Virus record (IMG/VR): IMGVR_UViG_3300045747_000249
Span: 1-45,018 of that record
Length of the DNA: 45,018 bases
From: a virus
Strand: one strand, 5' to 3'
Part shown: piece by piece, positions 29,470 to 38,238 of the stretch
Layout of the letters: every line of letters starts with the position of its first letter
How positions within the stretch are numbered: the stretch's first letter is position 1
The notes under the pieces: model-generated
What the model was told of the DNA's origin: nothing
The model's database searches: none
Seen by the model: the letters and a program-made list of their open reading frames with translations, nothing else
Program-made: the position numbers and the translations under genes

Positions 29470-31146
29470 ATGTTTTTAGGCGTAGGCGTACCCCTAACCG
29501 CTGTTGCCAAGGCGGTAAGCGGAGGCGTACCAGCGGCAAGCCTTCTTCTTAATTTTGTAGACATAGGCACGCTCGACCCTCGCATCACCTTCACCCGCGC
29601 CGACGCAACAAGCTGTGCAACGTACTTCGACTCCACGGGCCGGATGCAGACTGCAGCGGCTAACGTGGCACGCTTTGACTACGACCCAGCCACGATCGCT
29701 GGTACTACGGGTGTAAACATTGCCCCTACGCTACAAACGTCAAGCTGGGGTACAGCAAGTGGCTGGTCGTTCGATGGTACGGGCAATATGGTTGTCTCTG
29801 GCGCGGGGGCGTTTACCAATATCGGCAGCATGACAAACCCGTTGACACTGGGGAAAAGATACCTTATATCATTTACCGTGTCTGGGTTTTCTGGCGTGTC
29901 TATTTTCGTAGGCCCTTCTGGCCAGCAGGGTATTACAAATGTCCCGGCGACTGGCAATGGGACATTTTCTGGGTACATCCCAGCTCTTAGCGTAGCCCTT
30001 TCTTGGCAGGTAGGCAATGCCTCTACCTCCTGTGTTATCTCTAATTTCTCCATCCAAGAAGTAGTCTTCACCCCCCGTGGCCTGTTGATCGAAGAATCCC
30101 GCACGAACCTGCTGTTGCAGAGTCGGGATATGACGAACGCGGCGTGGAACAATACTGACACAGCAGCGGCCCGTTCACAGGTCGGCATTGACGGTACAGC
30201 CAATTCAGCCTGCCTGTTGACGCAGGGCGTAGCTGGAACCGCCCAAACATTCCAGAACCCAGCGACGACATTTACCGCAGGCGCTGCACTTGCAGGGTCA
30301 TTCACGCTCAAGTACGGGAACAACCCTTGGGTTTTGTTGATTCTCTCTGACTCCACCGCTGCCGCAACCCTAAACGTTTGGTTCAACATTCAGACGGGTG
30401 CGGTAGGGTCGTCATCAGTTGGGGGCGTTGCCACGGGTGTATCTGGGTCAGTCATCAACTGCGGTGGTGGCTGGTACCGGTGCGTAGTGTCAGGCTTGCT
30501 GAATGGCGGATTCACCGCTGGTCGGCTTACCCTTGTTGGGGTATCTGCAAACGGCGGAGCAACCCGCGTCAACAACTCCACCTACATCGTAGACTGCGCC
30601 CAGCTTGAAGTAGGCGCTACCGTATCCAGCATCATCCCCACAACAACGGCGGCGGTGACACGGGCTGCGGATAACGCGAGCATGACGGGAACGAACTTTA
30701 GTAGCTGGTTTTCTCAGCCTCAAGGTACGCTGGTATCAGTTTTCGACTGTACCTACGCTATAGCGGAAGGCGCGAACCACCACTACTCTGCCACTATTGC
30801 TCAAGATGGCAGTCAAGTATTGGCCCACCGCATCCGATCCAATCTTGGTGACTTCATCGGCATGTATAGGGCTGGTGCGTACTCAGGCGACCAAGCGGTA
30901 TCCAATGGAGCGTACACATCGGGGACGGTCACAAAAGCTACCTTAGCCTATTCGTCTGTATCCTTGGGTGTCGCTAAAGACGGTGGCCCCGTTGCAGTTG
31001 GGGCATCGCCTACGCTTATCCCAGCTCCGATAGTGCTCTACATCGGGAATAACAATACGGCTTCATACCTGAACGGTCACATCCGCAGCATCACCTACTA
31101 CAACACCCGCCTACCCGACGCAACGCTACAGGCGCTCACAGCATGA
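29470..31146 (+). CDS. Head spike or tail spike fibre-like protein
   Basis: 558 residues. The N-terminus (L-N-F-V-D-I-G-T-L-D-P-R-I-T-F-T-R-A-D-A) and the block G-L-L-I-E-E-S-R-T-N-L-L-L at about 205-217 are typical of phage spike proteins carrying carbohydrate-binding or LamG-like jelly rolls. Two such beta-rich domains seem present, before and after that block, and a third at the C-terminus (Y-N-T-R-L-P-D-A-T-L-Q). It should sit on the virion surface and bind host glycans. The preceding small protein may be its base. Confidence 0.7.
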   Translation: MFLGVGVPLTAVAKAVSGGVPAASLLLNFVDIGTLDPRITFTRADATSCATYFDSTGRMQTAAANVARFDYDPATIAGTTGVNIAPTLQTSSWGTASGWSFDGTGNMVVSGAGAFTNIGSMTNPLTLGKRYLISFTVSGFSGVSIFVGPSGQQGITNVPATGNGTFSGYIPALSVALSWQVGNASTSCVISNFSIQEVVFTPRGLLIEESRTNLLLQSRDMTNAAWNNTDTAAARSQVGIDGTANSACLLTQGVAGTAQTFQNPATTFTAGAALAGSFTLKYGNNPWVLLILSDSTAAATLNVWFNIQTGAVGSSSVGGVATGVSGSVINCGGGWYRCVVSGLLNGGFTAGRLTLVGVSANGGATRVNNSTYIVDCAQLEVGATVSSIIPTTTAAVTRAADNASMTGTNFSSWFSQPQGTLVSVFDCTYAIAEGANHHYSATIAQDGSQVLAHRIRSNLGDFIGMYRAGAYSGDQAVSNGAYTSGTVTKATLAYSSVSLGVAKDGGPVAVGASPTLIPAPIVLYIGNNNTASYLNGHIRSITYYNTRLPDATLQALTA

Positions 31147-31412
31147 TCTTCGCCATGCGCCTCTACATCCTCCTCGGAGCGCTGCTGCTGGCTACCCAGT
31201 TCTCTGGCTGCACAGGCATGGTGAAGGAGCGTGACGTAGCGACTACCGAGATCACATGGATTCGCAAGGCTCCCGTGAACTGTGGCGGTGAGATGCGTGA
31301 TGGCTGCGCTGTGACCCGTGGCCCGGCTTGCTTCATCTACATGGATGAGGATGCGCCTGACTTCATCATCGCCCATGAGTTTCGACACTGCTTCGGGTAC
31401 AAGCACGTCTGA
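31143..31412 (+). CDS. Small lipoprotein with HExxHxxGxxH zinc motif
   Basis: 89 residues; the ATG at 31143 overlaps the previous stop, with ATG 31155 as alternative. Residues 5-23 form a lipoprotein signal ending F-S-G-C (Cys23). The C-terminus reads H-E-F-R-H-C-F-G-Y-K-H (His78 to His88), an exact metzincin zinc-binding consensus, one residue before the end. Two cysteine pairs may form disulfides. A 66-residue mature protein is far below any usual metzincin, so it may be a minimal peptidase, a zinc-binding fragment or a coincidental relic. Confidence 0.7.
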   Translation: MIFAMRLYILLGALLLATQFSGCTGMVKERDVATTEITWIRKAPVNCGGEMRDGCAVTRGPACFIYMDEDAPDFIIAHEFRHCFGYKHV

Positions 31413-31424
31413 GGTACTGAGCAC

Positions 31425-31487
31425 CCGGCATATATGCCGGCGTAGACCCACTGCGCACCGCTCAACAGAATAGGACCAATCACTGTA
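31425..31487 (+). repeat. Palindromic intergenic element, copy B
   Basis: CCGGCATATATGCCGG is a perfect 16-base palindrome here, followed by CGTAGACCC and CGCTCAACAGAATAGG, matching copy A. Two further small hairpins follow (CACTG/CAGTG and GTCCGC/GCGGAC) before the portal gene. A third copy of the 14-base core lies inside a gene at 44126. Confidence 0.7.
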
Positions 31488-31533
31488 GGCAGTGGTGCGT
31501 CCGCCCTTTGCGCGGACATCAACAGGTCCGCAA

Positions 31534-33777
31534 ATGAACCCACTTGAGCAGCAGATCACAGAGGCCTTGCAGTCTGGAGACATAGCCCCGGAAGATGCAC
31601 TGGCGGCTGTGCAACAGCTCATGGCCGACCCCGAGGCGATAGCCAAACAGCAGCAACAGGATGCAGAGGACCGCAGACAGCGGTTATCGGCGCTGGGCCT
31701 ACGCCTTGCAGGCGAGGCGCAGACCCAGGTTGCCCTTCGCCAGATGACCGAAGAGCGCTGGTACAAAGACGTGCGCCAGTTCAACGGCCAGTACGACCCC
31801 GGCACCTTTGCCGAGGACAGCCAGTACGGCTCTCGGGTATTCGTGCCCCTGACACGGCGCCTGGTGAACCTGTGCGAGGCCCGTCTGTTCGACATGGTCT
31901 TCCCCAGCGACCTGCGCTTCTACGTCATTGAGCCCACACCAGTCCCGGACATGGACAACGCCGACCGCCTGGCGGACCAACTTCCAGAGGACCACCCGGT
32001 CCAGCTACCCGGCGGGCCCCAGGTCCAGGCCGGCACCATCCAGGCCGCCATCAAACAGGTTATTGAAGAGGCAAAGCACAAGAACGATGCGATGCAACGC
32101 GAGATCGACGACCAGCTCTCCGAGTGCAACTACGCCTCGGTAGCGCGTGACGCGATCCACGACGCTGTGCTCCTGGGCACCGGCGTCTTGAAGGGCCCCG
32201 CGCCCATGATGAAGACGGCCAAGCGCTGGACGCAGGGCCCGGATGGCGCACATACGCTGCTGATGGAGAAGAAACCGACACCCGTCACCGTGCGCGTGGA
32301 CCTGTGGAACTTCTTCCCCGACATGGCCAGCACCACGATGGGTGACTGCGAGCGCGTGTGGGAACGCCACTTCCTGACTAAGCTGCAGATGGCAGCGCTC
32401 AAAGACATGCCCGGCGTGGACCTGGACGGCCTGCGCGAGATTCTCGAAGGGCAGCCCTCGGCGCCAACGAACAACTACCGCGAGCGGTTGCGTGCCATCA
32501 ACGGCGCCAACGGTGCGCCAGACAAGCGATACGAGGTGTGGGAATACCACGGCCCCGTGGACTACCAGGACCTGGTTGACTGCGGCGTGGAGGACGTGGC
32601 CGAGGAAGAGGACCCCCTGGACCAGTACACCGGCATCGTCTGGTTCTGCGGCAACACCGTATTCAAAGCGGCGTTGAACCCCATGGACGGGGGCGACTTG
32701 CCTTACCGCGTGTTCAACTGGCAAAAAGACGAGAGCTCGATCTTCGGTTTCGGCCTGCCCTACGAGGTGCGCGACCAGCAGGTCAGCGCGAACTCGAGCT
32801 GGCGCGCGATGCTGGACAACATGGGCCTGTGCGTCATGCCCCAGATCGTGCTGGACGAGAACAGTATCGAGCCGGTCAACGGCTCCTACGGGCTGGAGCC
32901 CGGCAAGGCCTGGCGCAACAAGCGCCCGGGATCAGACGGCCGCCAGGGTATTCAGTTCGTCGAGATCGGCTCCCGGCTCAATGAGCTGCAGGCCATCTTC
33001 GCAGCAAGCAAATCGCTCATCGAGGAAGTGGGCACCATGCCCGGCTTCATCCAGGGCGCCGACGCGCCGGCCAAGATGCAGTCCGCAACCGAGGCCAGCA
33101 TCAGTTGGACCGCGGCCAACCTGTGGGTACGCCGGTGCGTGCGCAACTGGGACGACGACATCACCACGCCGACCATCCGCGGGTACTACGACTACAACAT
33201 GCAGTGGTCCGAGAAGGAAGACATCAAGGGCGACAGCAAAGTGCGCGCCCTGGGTATCGCCGCACTGGCCGAACTCGAGGGCCAGGCCGGTCGTATGCAG
33301 CAGCTCGCCAATGCCGCGGCTGCCATGGGCCTGCCGATGTCCACGCAGATGGCCATGTTGCGTGAGCTCAGCCGGTCTCTGAAGCTGGACCCCGATCGCT
33401 GGCTGCCAAGCGACCAGGAGATTCAGAAAATGAAGGCCGCCGAGCAGCAGAACCCCAAGCAAGACCCCGAGACCATGAAGTGGCAAGTGGCCAAGCAAAA
33501 CAACGAGATGGACTTCAAGCTCGGAGAGGAGCAGATTGCTCTGAAACGCGAAGAGTTGCAGGGCCGCCGCGAGGACAACCAGGCGCGCATGCAGCTCGAG
33601 ATCGCAGATACCGCAGCGACCAAGGACATGACGCAGCAACAGGCCATGCAGAAGTACGGGTTTGAGCAGAACCGCATCAACACCGAGATCGCCGACCGCA
33701 AAGACGCACGCGACCACAAGGCGCAGATGCTCAACGCCGAGATGGCTCTCAAGGCCCAACTGGGTAGCGGCGTATGA
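31534..33777 (+). CDS. Portal protein
   Basis: 747 residues from the ATG at 31534. The middle has L-P-Y-R-V-F-N-W, then S-A-N-S-S-W-R-A-M-L-D-N and M-P-G-F-I-Q-G-A-D-A-P, all landmarks of podoviral portals of the P22-like class. The C-terminal 130 residues are a Gln/Glu/Lys-rich coiled coil that would form the long barrel. It forms the dodecamer at the vertex where terminase docks and the tail is built. The gap 31413-31533 before it holds regulatory repeats only. Confidence 0.85.
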   Translation: MNPLEQQITEALQSGDIAPEDALAAVQQLMADPEAIAKQQQQDAEDRRQRLSALGLRLAGEAQTQVALRQMTEERWYKDVRQFNGQYDPGTFAEDSQYGSRVFVPLTRRLVNLCEARLFDMVFPSDLRFYVIEPTPVPDMDNADRLADQLPEDHPVQLPGGPQVQAGTIQAAIKQVIEEAKHKNDAMQREIDDQLSECNYASVARDAIHDAVLLGTGVLKGPAPMMKTAKRWTQGPDGAHTLLMEKKPTPVTVRVDLWNFFPDMASTTMGDCERVWERHFLTKLQMAALKDMPGVDLDGLREILEGQPSAPTNNYRERLRAINGANGAPDKRYEVWEYHGPVDYQDLVDCGVEDVAEEEDPLDQYTGIVWFCGNTVFKAALNPMDGGDLPYRVFNWQKDESSIFGFGLPYEVRDQQVSANSSWRAMLDNMGLCVMPQIVLDENSIEPVNGSYGLEPGKAWRNKRPGSDGRQGIQFVEIGSRLNELQAIFAASKSLIEEVGTMPGFIQGADAPAKMQSATEASISWTAANLWVRRCVRNWDDDITTPTIRGYYDYNMQWSEKEDIKGDSKVRALGIAALAELEGQAGRMQQLANAAAAMGLPMSTQMAMLRELSRSLKLDPDRWLPSDQEIQKMKAAEQQNPKQDPETMKWQVAKQNNEMDFKLGEEQIALKREELQGRREDNQARMQLEIADTAATKDMTQQQAMQKYGFEQNRINTEIADRKDARDHKAQMLNAEMALKAQLGSGV

Positions 33778-34010
33778 GCTGGAAAGACCTCATCCAAACG
33801 ACCAGCCCCACCTGGAATGGGCTGGAGAAGTACGCCGAGGAACGCATCGCCGACCTCACAGCGGTATGCGCGTCGATTGATTCGACGGACAAAGACATCC
33901 GCGTGGCGCAGGCCGGCATCCTGGAGCTGCGCAGCCTGGTCGCTATCCCCCAACGCATTCGGGCGGAAGCCCAAGCCCGTGCAAGCACTAGCGCACGCAA
34001 GGAGTATTGA
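33774..34010 (+). CDS. Small hypothetical virion-region protein
   Basis: 78 residues, ATGA-coupled to the portal gene. It is helical (L-E-K-Y-A-E-E-R-I-A-D-L) with a basic, alanine-rich C-terminus. Small genes right after portals often encode scaffolding or assembly factors; no specific family is recognised. Confidence 0.55.
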   Translation: MSWKDLIQTTSPTWNGLEKYAEERIADLTAVCASIDSTDKDIRVAQAGILELRSLVAIPQRIRAEAQARASTSARKEY

Positions 34011-34798
34011 TGGCAACGAACGATCCATACAGCACCTCGGTCACGTCCACGACGGCCGACGCTACGCCCGCCAACCTGAATGACAGCAGCACGACGCAGA
34101 CCGTCGATGTGACGGGAACCAAGGCGCCAACGGCCCTGAACTTGCAGTCGATGCAGGGTTCTACCGACTGGAGCGTGGACCCCAAGACGCAGACGGTCGC
34201 TGGCCAGCTCGGCACCATCATGTCGGCAGACAGCCCATTGATGCAGCAGGCACGTACGCGCGCTATGCAGTCCATGAATCAGCGCGGCTTGACCAACAGC
34301 TCCATGGCCACCAGCGCTGCTGACTCGGCGATGTACGACACCGCTTTGAAGATCGCCCAGCCAGACGCCCAGACCAACGCGTCGGCAGCGCAGACCAACA
34401 CGGCGACCAAGAACCAGTTCGCCAATACGGCCAATACCCAGGCGTATGACACGAACAAGTACAACACCGAGACCACGAACCAGTTTGCCGACAAGGCCAA
34501 CCAGTTTGCCTACGACTCGGCTAAGCTGGGCACGCAGACCAAGGCCGCAACGGACGTTGCCGCGATCGAAGCCCAGTACAAGAACCTGACGCAGGGCAGC
34601 GCCAGCGCGACGGCCATCGTCAACAAGATGCAAGACTCTTTGAATGCCTTGATGGCAAACAAAGACATCACCGACCAGACCAAGCGCGATACGCTGGCAG
34701 CCGACATCAAGGCCAACGCCGCCGAGTCGCTGAACCTCATCGGCGCCCTGGCCGGTGACGTCAACCTGTCCGACTACATCAGCCAGGTGGGCCTGTAA
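34010..34798 (+). CDS. Probable internal virion protein
   Basis: 262 residues from the ATG at 34010 (TGATG overlap). The sequence is rich in Ala, Thr, Gln and Asn, with L-M-Q-Q-A-R-T-R-A-M-Q-S-M-N-Q-R-G-L near residue 85 and further helical blocks. Such proteins placed between portal and polyvalent genes are often ejected with the DNA. Role is inferred from position. Confidence 0.55.
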   Translation: MATNDPYSTSVTSTTADATPANLNDSSTTQTVDVTGTKAPTALNLQSMQGSTDWSVDPKTQTVAGQLGTIMSADSPLMQQARTRAMQSMNQRGLTNSSMATSAADSAMYDTALKIAQPDAQTNASAAQTNTATKNQFANTANTQAYDTNKYNTETTNQFADKANQFAYDSAKLGTQTKAATDVAAIEAQYKNLTQGSASATAIVNKMQDSLNALMANKDITDQTKRDTLAADIKANAAESLNLIGALAGDVNLSDYISQVGL

Positions 34799-36094
34799 AT
34801 GGACCTGCTACAGGCCCGGCGTAAGCTCCTCGGCCGGCCGTTCCGTAGCACGGACGACGGCGAGGCAGGGTATGACAACTGGGCGCCGACGCCACCGGCG
34901 ACGGTAGGCAGCGGAACCCCGGTCACTCCCGTTGAGACCCCGGTCGCGCCTCCCGCGGAGACCCCGGTTTACAACTGGTACGACGCCGGCCTCACGGGGG
35001 CAGGATGGAGCGCCGGTCCCGAGGGTGTTGCGAAGCCTGTAGCCGACAAGGTTGACGCCAAACCCGGCGAAGCAGCTACCGTAGAGAAGCAGGCGCCTGC
35101 AGACGAGAAGAGTCTCGTGCAAAGGGTAGACCTTTTAGGTCGTCCGGTCCCCCAGATGTCGATGGACCCCAACCAAACTGAGAACGCAAAACTAGTGCGG
35201 CTTGGAGTGACCGGCCCGAAGGACGACAACTTCAGATACCAAGGGGTGATGACCCAGCAGCAGAAAGAAGCGTTCTCTGGCTGGAGTAAGGACACGCAAG
35301 AGGGATACCTCAAGGCGACCAACAAGCCCGTAAGCGAGGCCTACACCTATAACCCGGTGAACCCCGGATGGCGCGAGAAGCTGACCGACATGACGACCCC
35401 AGCCAGGGGGTCCCTGTTCGACAAGCTCGGAGCGAAAGGGGCAGGCACAACGTCTGAGCAGTTCTTCGACAACGAGACCCAGGCCGAGCGCGAACTGCGG
35501 ATGAAGACCATCAGCGATGGTCTCGAGCGCGCTGCCAAATTCGTGATCGGCGCCATGCCAGGTGGCGGCGCGGCGATGACGGTCGCCAAGGCAATCAACG
35601 CCGTGCAGAACGAGGGCATGTCGCCCTTCGATGCGTTCAAGGCCGCGGCCTTTGACATCGGTGGAAGCAAGGTGGCAGGCGCTATCAACAAAGATGTGTT
35701 CGGCGCGCTGGGCCCAGAAGCCACAAAGCTGGCCAGCTACTACAACCCCTTTGCATCTGTCGTAAATCTGGGTGCACCAGGCACTTTGCCGGCAGCCAAC
35801 CCCGGCGCCATGGCCGTTGGCGCAGCGCGCGACGCCCTGAGTATTCCAAAGCTCGGCGACCCATCGGGCATGACGACCCCAAGCGGCGAATCGATTATGA
35901 GCACCGCGGGATGGGCAGCGCCCAGCGGGGGCTCGCACAGCAGCGGTGTCAGCGCTCCGGCGGCTGACTCTGCATTGCTGCAGCAGGCCGATCCAGTAAG
36001 CACCGCAGCGGGCCTGACCGGTGTGAACACCAACATGAGGGTCAACCTCAATGACCAAATCAACCTTTTCCGCCAAAAAGCGGGAACCAAGTAG
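34799..36094 (+). CDS. Hypothetical virion-region protein
   Basis: 431 residues starting one base after the previous stop. A Pro/Val/Thr-rich low-complexity part (about 35-60) is followed by mixed regions, then a hydrophobic, Gly/Ala-rich helix block (about 240-290) that could contact membranes. No catalytic motif was seen. Together with neighbours it may form the ejection set that carries DNA across the envelope. Confidence 0.5.
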   Translation: MDLLQARRKLLGRPFRSTDDGEAGYDNWAPTPPATVGSGTPVTPVETPVAPPAETPVYNWYDAGLTGAGWSAGPEGVAKPVADKVDAKPGEAATVEKQAPADEKSLVQRVDLLGRPVPQMSMDPNQTENAKLVRLGVTGPKDDNFRYQGVMTQQQKEAFSGWSKDTQEGYLKATNKPVSEAYTYNPVNPGWREKLTDMTTPARGSLFDKLGAKGAGTTSEQFFDNETQAERELRMKTISDGLERAAKFVIGAMPGGGAAMTVAKAINAVQNEGMSPFDAFKAAAFDIGGSKVAGAINKDVFGALGPEATKLASYYNPFASVVNLGAPGTLPAANPGAMAVGAARDALSIPKLGDPSGMTTPSGESIMSTAGWAAPSGGSHSSGVSAPAADSALLQQADPVSTAAGLTGVNTNMRVNLNDQINLFRQKAGTK

Positions 36095-36103
36095 GAGCGA
36101 GCC

Positions 36104-36589
36104 ATGGACACGAACGACGGCGAACTAGAAGCCCAAGACTGGTACACACAATTCAAGGCGCGGTTGCCGGCCGTGCTGCAGGAGAGCACGTCCACGGCAG
36201 GAATTGGCGCAGGCTACGACGCCGGGACGGCCACCCGCCGTTCGGACTTCGCCCCTGGCGGCAAAGACTACCAAACGCCACCGAGCTTCTTCGAGAAGCT
36301 GCAAGGCGGCGTGCAGCAAGCCTGGGACAAGGACCCACTGGAAGTACTGAAAGCCGGCTTTGGTGCTGTCGGCGGCGCCTATACGGCTGAAGAGAACCGC
36401 AAAGCTGCAGCACTGCGCGCGCAGAGCTATCTTGACCAGCAGAACAACGCCGACGCCCTGCACCAGGGTGAGGTCAGCCGCTACAACGCGTCGTTCAACA
36501 ACGCCAAGCGCACGGCCGCAGCGAAGAAACCGCTCTCGCGCCTGAACGGCACACCGATCTACGGCAACACCGGAACCATCAAGGGGTAA
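36104..36589 (+). CDS. Hypothetical virion-region protein
   Basis: 161 residues, with GAGC-type site upstream. An acidic N-terminus, a Gly/Ala-rich middle (G-A-V-G-G-A-Y) and an Asn/Gln-rich helix follow. No family is recognised; context suggests an internal or assembly protein. Confidence 0.5.
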   Translation: MDTNDGELEAQDWYTQFKARLPAVLQESTSTAGIGAGYDAGTATRRSDFAPGGKDYQTPPSFFEKLQGGVQQAWDKDPLEVLKAGFGAVGGAYTAEENRKAAALRAQSYLDQQNNADALHQGEVSRYNASFNNAKRTAAAKKPLSRLNGTPIYGNTGTIKG

Positions 36590-36592
36590 GAC

Positions 36593-37111
36593 ATGGCCAT
36601 GAATCCAGAAGACAAGATGCAATTGCAGAAGTACACGATGGTCGCGAAGAAGATCATCTATGACCCTGCCCGCATGAAGGCATTTATGAAGATGCTGGGG
36701 TCCAAAGAGGGCGCAGTGACAGCGGTGCACACCGTCGTGGCCGCCATCGATAAGCTCAAGCCCGTGCCACCACAGCTCATGCCGCTGCTGGGCGTCAATG
36801 CCTACATGCTCATGGTTGACGTGGCCCAAGAGGTCACCAACATGAAGCCTGATCCGGGCATCATGCAAGCCGTCGTCGGGACCATCATGTCCGAAGTCGG
36901 TGGCCAGGCGGCGCCAGCCCCACAGCAGGGCATGCTTGCCCAGATGCAGGGACAAGAGCAGGGCGAGCCTGCTGGTGACCCAAGCACACCGGACAACACG
37001 CCAGCGCACGAGAACGCTGAGTCGCCAGAACTCGAGGCCCAAGAGGGCGACGAGGAAGATCCACAAGCGGGCATGCTTGCAAACATGCAGCGCCGGGGAG
37101 CACCAGCATGA
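36593..37111 (+). CDS. Hypothetical virion-region protein with acidic Pro/Gln tail
   Basis: 172 residues. The first 100 are helical and Met/Lys-rich (Q-L-Q-K-Y-T-M-V-A-K-K-I), the rest an acidic disordered tail with repeated G-M-L-A-x-M-Q segments at about 119-125 and 160-166. The repeat may be a short binding peptide. ATG at 36599 is an alternative start. Function unknown. Confidence 0.55.
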   Translation: MAMNPEDKMQLQKYTMVAKKIIYDPARMKAFMKMLGSKEGAVTAVHTVVAAIDKLKPVPPQLMPLLGVNAYMLMVDVAQEVTNMKPDPGIMQAVVGTIMSEVGGQAAPAPQQGMLAQMQGQEQGEPAGDPSTPDNTPAHENAESPELEAQEGDEEDPQAGMLANMQRRGAPA

Positions 37112-38238
37112 GCTTCTTCGCCGACTTAGTGGGTAACGCCGCGCTGTCTGGCGAGAAGGTGCTGGGCGACCACATCAACCACCAGCAAGCGCTGGACCGC
37201 GAGGACCACGCCTCGCAGTTGATGATGGACCGCGCGCGCACGACCGAGGCCTTGAAGCTGGACCTGCAAGAGCAGCAGCGCCAGGCCCAGCAGAAACGCA
37301 CGTCTGAGCAAATGGACCAGGCAGCAACTGGTGCCGTCGATGTAGGCAAGTCACGCCGGGCACAGGAGTTGCTAAACGCTGGCGCCGGCGACGCGTCGAC
37401 CATCACCCCGGAACAATCTGCTGTACTCAAGCAGGCTGGCCGCATCCAAGGCGACACGCCGCTCACCGGCATCGACGACCAGCTCACGGCTGCACGCAAG
37501 GGCGGGCTCCACGACGCCGAGGCCCAGCTCACGGCCGCGCGCAAAGAGACTGTCCAGTCCATGAAGGACGAGTTTACGCGCCAGCACCAGGAGCGCCAGG
37601 ACAACAACGTCATGGACCGCAATGCTATTGCTGACAAGCAGGCGAACAACCAACTCACCGGTGTCCTGGCTGCGATCGAGGGGCGCAAGGCTGTTGCCGA
37701 TTCAAAGGCAACGGGTAAAGCCGGCGGCGACAACATCACCAAGATCATGGATCAGACGCGTAAGCGCATGGACTCGCTTCTCAAGCAGGGCGACAGCGAC
37801 ACGCAGGAATACAAAGACCTGCAGGAATATTGGAATTCGCTGCTTGAGGACGCGAAGACTAGCCGTGCCGCCCGCAGGGGGGAAACCAGCCCAGCGCCGG
37901 CCCCCGGGAAACCAGCCGACAAGCCAGAGCCTGCCAAGGCTTTAACCGCCTTCGACCAGGAGACCAACTCGATCCAGGCGACCGCTAAGCGTGAGGCAGA
38001 AAGCCTCACCCGCGAAAAGATTAACGGGATGTCGTCTGCCCAACTGGACGCCCTCTACAAAAGGGCCAGCCCATACCTCTCTGAAGAACAGAACAGTGCG
38101 ATCGGCGCACGCATGCGCTCATTGGTCAAATGGGGGGAAACCAGCCCAGCGCCGGCCCCCGGGAAACCGACAGCAGCACCGGCGCCCGTTGCCCAAAAAG
38201 AATTCACCTACGACCCCAAGACCCGGACATTCAAATAA
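37108..38238 (+). CDS. Coiled-coil virion-region protein
   Basis: 376 residues, ATGA overlap upstream. The bulk is Gln/Ala/Arg/Asp-rich coiled coil. Two copies of G-E-T-S-P-A-P-A-P-G-K-P (near residues 256-268 and 341-353) form Pro/Ala linkers and come from a 37-base direct repeat. No catalytic motif. Likely an internal virion or ejection protein by position. Confidence 0.55.
   Translation: MSFFADLVGNAALSGEKVLGDHINHQQALDREDHASQLMMDRARTTEALKLDLQEQQRQAQQKRTSEQMDQAATGAVDVGKSRRAQELLNAGAGDASTITPEQSAVLKQAGRIQGDTPLTGIDDQLTAARKGGLHDAEAQLTAARKETVQSMKDEFTRQHQERQDNNVMDRNAIADKQANNQLTGVLAAIEGRKAVADSKATGKAGGDNITKIMDQTRKRMDSLLKQGDSDTQEYKDLQEYWNSLLEDAKTSRAARRGETSPAPAPGKPADKPEPAKALTAFDQETNSIQATAKREAESLTREKINGMSSAQLDALYKRASPYLSEEQNSAIGARMRSLVKWGETSPAPAPGKPTAAPAPVAQKEFTYDPKTRTFK
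37877..37913 (+). repeat. 37-base direct repeat, first copy
   Basis: Identical to 38132-38168, 255 bases apart and in frame. It begins with six Gs and encodes the linker G-E-T-S-P-A-P-A-P-G-K-P. Exact identity suggests a recent duplication or gene conversion. Confidence 0.85.
38132..38168 (+). repeat. 37-base direct repeat, second copy
   Basis: Exact match to the first copy at 37877-37913. Recombination between the two would delete 255 bases (85 codons) in frame from the coiled-coil protein. Confidence 0.85.
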
